Assembly: GCA_003426165.1 (NCBI GenBank)
Contig: QUAH01000004.1
Span: 131,501 to 195,500, forward strand
Length of the DNA: 64,000 nt
Direction: 5' to 3'
DNA from: Candidatus Saccharicenans subterraneus
GTDB taxonomy: Bacteria; Acidobacteriota; Aminicenantia; Aminicenantales; Saccharicenantaceae
Shown piece by piece: positions 63,389 to 64,000 of this stretch; position 1 is the stretch's first letter; every line of letters starts with the position of its first letter. The position numbers and the translations under genes are program-made. The notes under the pieces are model-generated. The model worked only from the letters and a program-made list of their open reading frames with translations, searched no databases and was not told the DNA's origin.

Positions 63389-64000
63389 TCATTCGTTTTC
63401 CAGGGTGGAGGTGTCGCCGATCTCCTCGCCCCATTCCTTAGCGTGCAGAATCCGGCGCATGATCTTGCCGCTCCTGGTCTTGGGCAGGGAGTCGACGAAC
63501 TCTATTTCCTGGGGCATGGCCAGCGGCGAGAGTTTCTTGCGGATGAAGTTCATGATGTCGAGCTCCAGGTCCTTGGAAGCGGTGAACCCGGGCTTCACGG
63601 TGACGAAGGCCTTGACCACTTCCATGTTGATGGGGTCGGGCTTGCTGACCACCGCCGACTCGGCCACGGCCGGGTGTTCCAGCAGGGCCGATTCCACTTC
63701 AAAGGGACTGACCAGGTGGCCGCCGGTGTTGATGACATCGTCGTCGCGACCCACAAACCAGATGTAACCGTCCTTGTCCATCCTGGCCCGGTCGCCGGTC
63801 AGGTACCAGCCGTTGCGGAACTTGTTCTTGTAGGCTTCCTCGTTGTTCCAGTAGGTCCGCATCATCGAGGGCCAACCCGGCTTCAGGCCGATCAGGCCGA
63901 TGCGCCCGGGCTCCGGGTATGGCTCGTGGTTGCCGGGATTGAGGATGGTGGCGGTGATGCCGGGGAAAGGACGCCCCATGGAACCGGGCTTAACCGGCAT
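63389..64000 (-). CDS. Acyl-CoA/acyl-ACP synthetase, AMP-forming (C-terminal part; start outside window)
   Basis: About 203 residues are visible; the ATG-like codon at the window edge is internal. Motifs: KPGSMGRPFPGI, GWYLTGDRARMDKDGYIWFV, RDDDVINTGGHLVSPFEVES, and the C-terminal lysine segment LPKTRSGKIMRRILHAKEWG. This is the ANL superfamily, closest to acetyl-CoA synthetase AcsA (GDTSTLE tail). It forms acyl-AMP then a thioester; the following acp gene suggests it may load acyl groups on that carrier. Confidence 0.9.
   Translation of the reverse strand: MPVKPGSMGRPFPGITATILNPGNHEPYPEPGRIGLIGLKPGWPSMMRTYWNNEEAYKNKFRNGWYLTGDRARMDKDGYIWFVGRDDDVINTGGHLVSPFEVESALLEHPAVAESAVVSKPDPINMEVVKAFVTVKPGFTASKDLELDIMNFIRKKLSPLAMPQEIEFVDSLPKTRSGKIMRRILHAKEWGEEIGDTSTLENE

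Overview
The window looks like a chromosome segment of a GC-rich, Gram-negative, probably anaerobic bacterium. A TonB-dependent receptor, a porin-like barrel, a PorT-like barrel and lipoproteins point to an outer membrane. A V/A-type ATPase, an ADP-forming acyl-CoA synthetase and several radical-SAM enzymes point to an anaerobic energy economy. The mix, including 6-bladed beta-propeller proteins, resembles Candidatus Aminicenantes or another deep Acidobacteriota-like lineage. That placement is inference from gene content only.

Layout. 1-2.5 kb: the 5' two-thirds of a PilB/GspE-type pilus ATPase (minus strand, running off the left edge and missing from the ORF track), divergent from a PAS/HD-GYP protein. 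2.9-3.1 kb: tRNA-Arg(TCT) and tRNA-Pro(TGG). 3.3-11.7 kb: a long minus-strand housekeeping run (S41 protease, rpiB, SHMT-like enzyme, purD, purE, mtaB, mutL), divergent from tatA-tatC. 12.9-13.8 kb: a G-rich tandem-repeat block. 13.8-17.1 kb: P-loop kinase, dCMP deaminase and a membrane-anchored SIS-domain protein. 17.5-21.2 kb: a compact four-gene operon of two D-Ala-D-Ala-ligase-like ATP-grasp enzymes, a GNAT and a lysine 2,3-aminomutase-like enzyme, driven by a clear promoter. 21.4-29.5 kb: a complete V/A-type ATPase operon in the order G-I-K-E-C-F-A-B-D, with Na+-type c-ring ligands.

29.6-38.3 kb: an unknown gene, a PorT-like barrel, queC-queD-queE, an EamA permease, queF and several small genes (DUF6485, NTF2-like lipoprotein, carbonic-anhydrase-like, radical SAM, DUF4332). 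38.7-47.8 kb: amino-acid permease, two methyltransferases that both carry export or anchor sequences, a branched-chain aminotransferase, a DUF2961/GH172 protein and a PLP decarboxylase. 47.8-52.2 kb: an AT-richer cassette with a double-thioredoxin-fold protein, two 6-bladed beta-propeller proteins and, between them, a 92-residue secreted peptide with eight cysteines. 52.2-58.6 kb: a cobalamin riboswitch and BtuB-like receptor, an ADP-forming acyl-CoA synthetase fused to a GNAT domain, and a porin. 58.6-61.7 kb: an AbiE toxin-antitoxin pair with a clear promoter/operator, an RHS remnant, and two paralogous small membrane proteins, one frameshifted. 61.8-64 kb: a Kbl-like alpha-oxoamine synthase, an acyl carrier protein and an acyl-CoA synthetase (cut by the right edge).

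The best candidates for undescribed biology are the KamA/GNAT/double ATP-grasp operon, the thioredoxin/propeller/Cys-rich peptide cassette, and the Kbl-ACP-acyl-CoA synthetase unit. Many ORF-track starts are alternative codons. Where a Shine-Dalgarno sequence or promoter supports a different ATG or GTG, I moved the start and say so.
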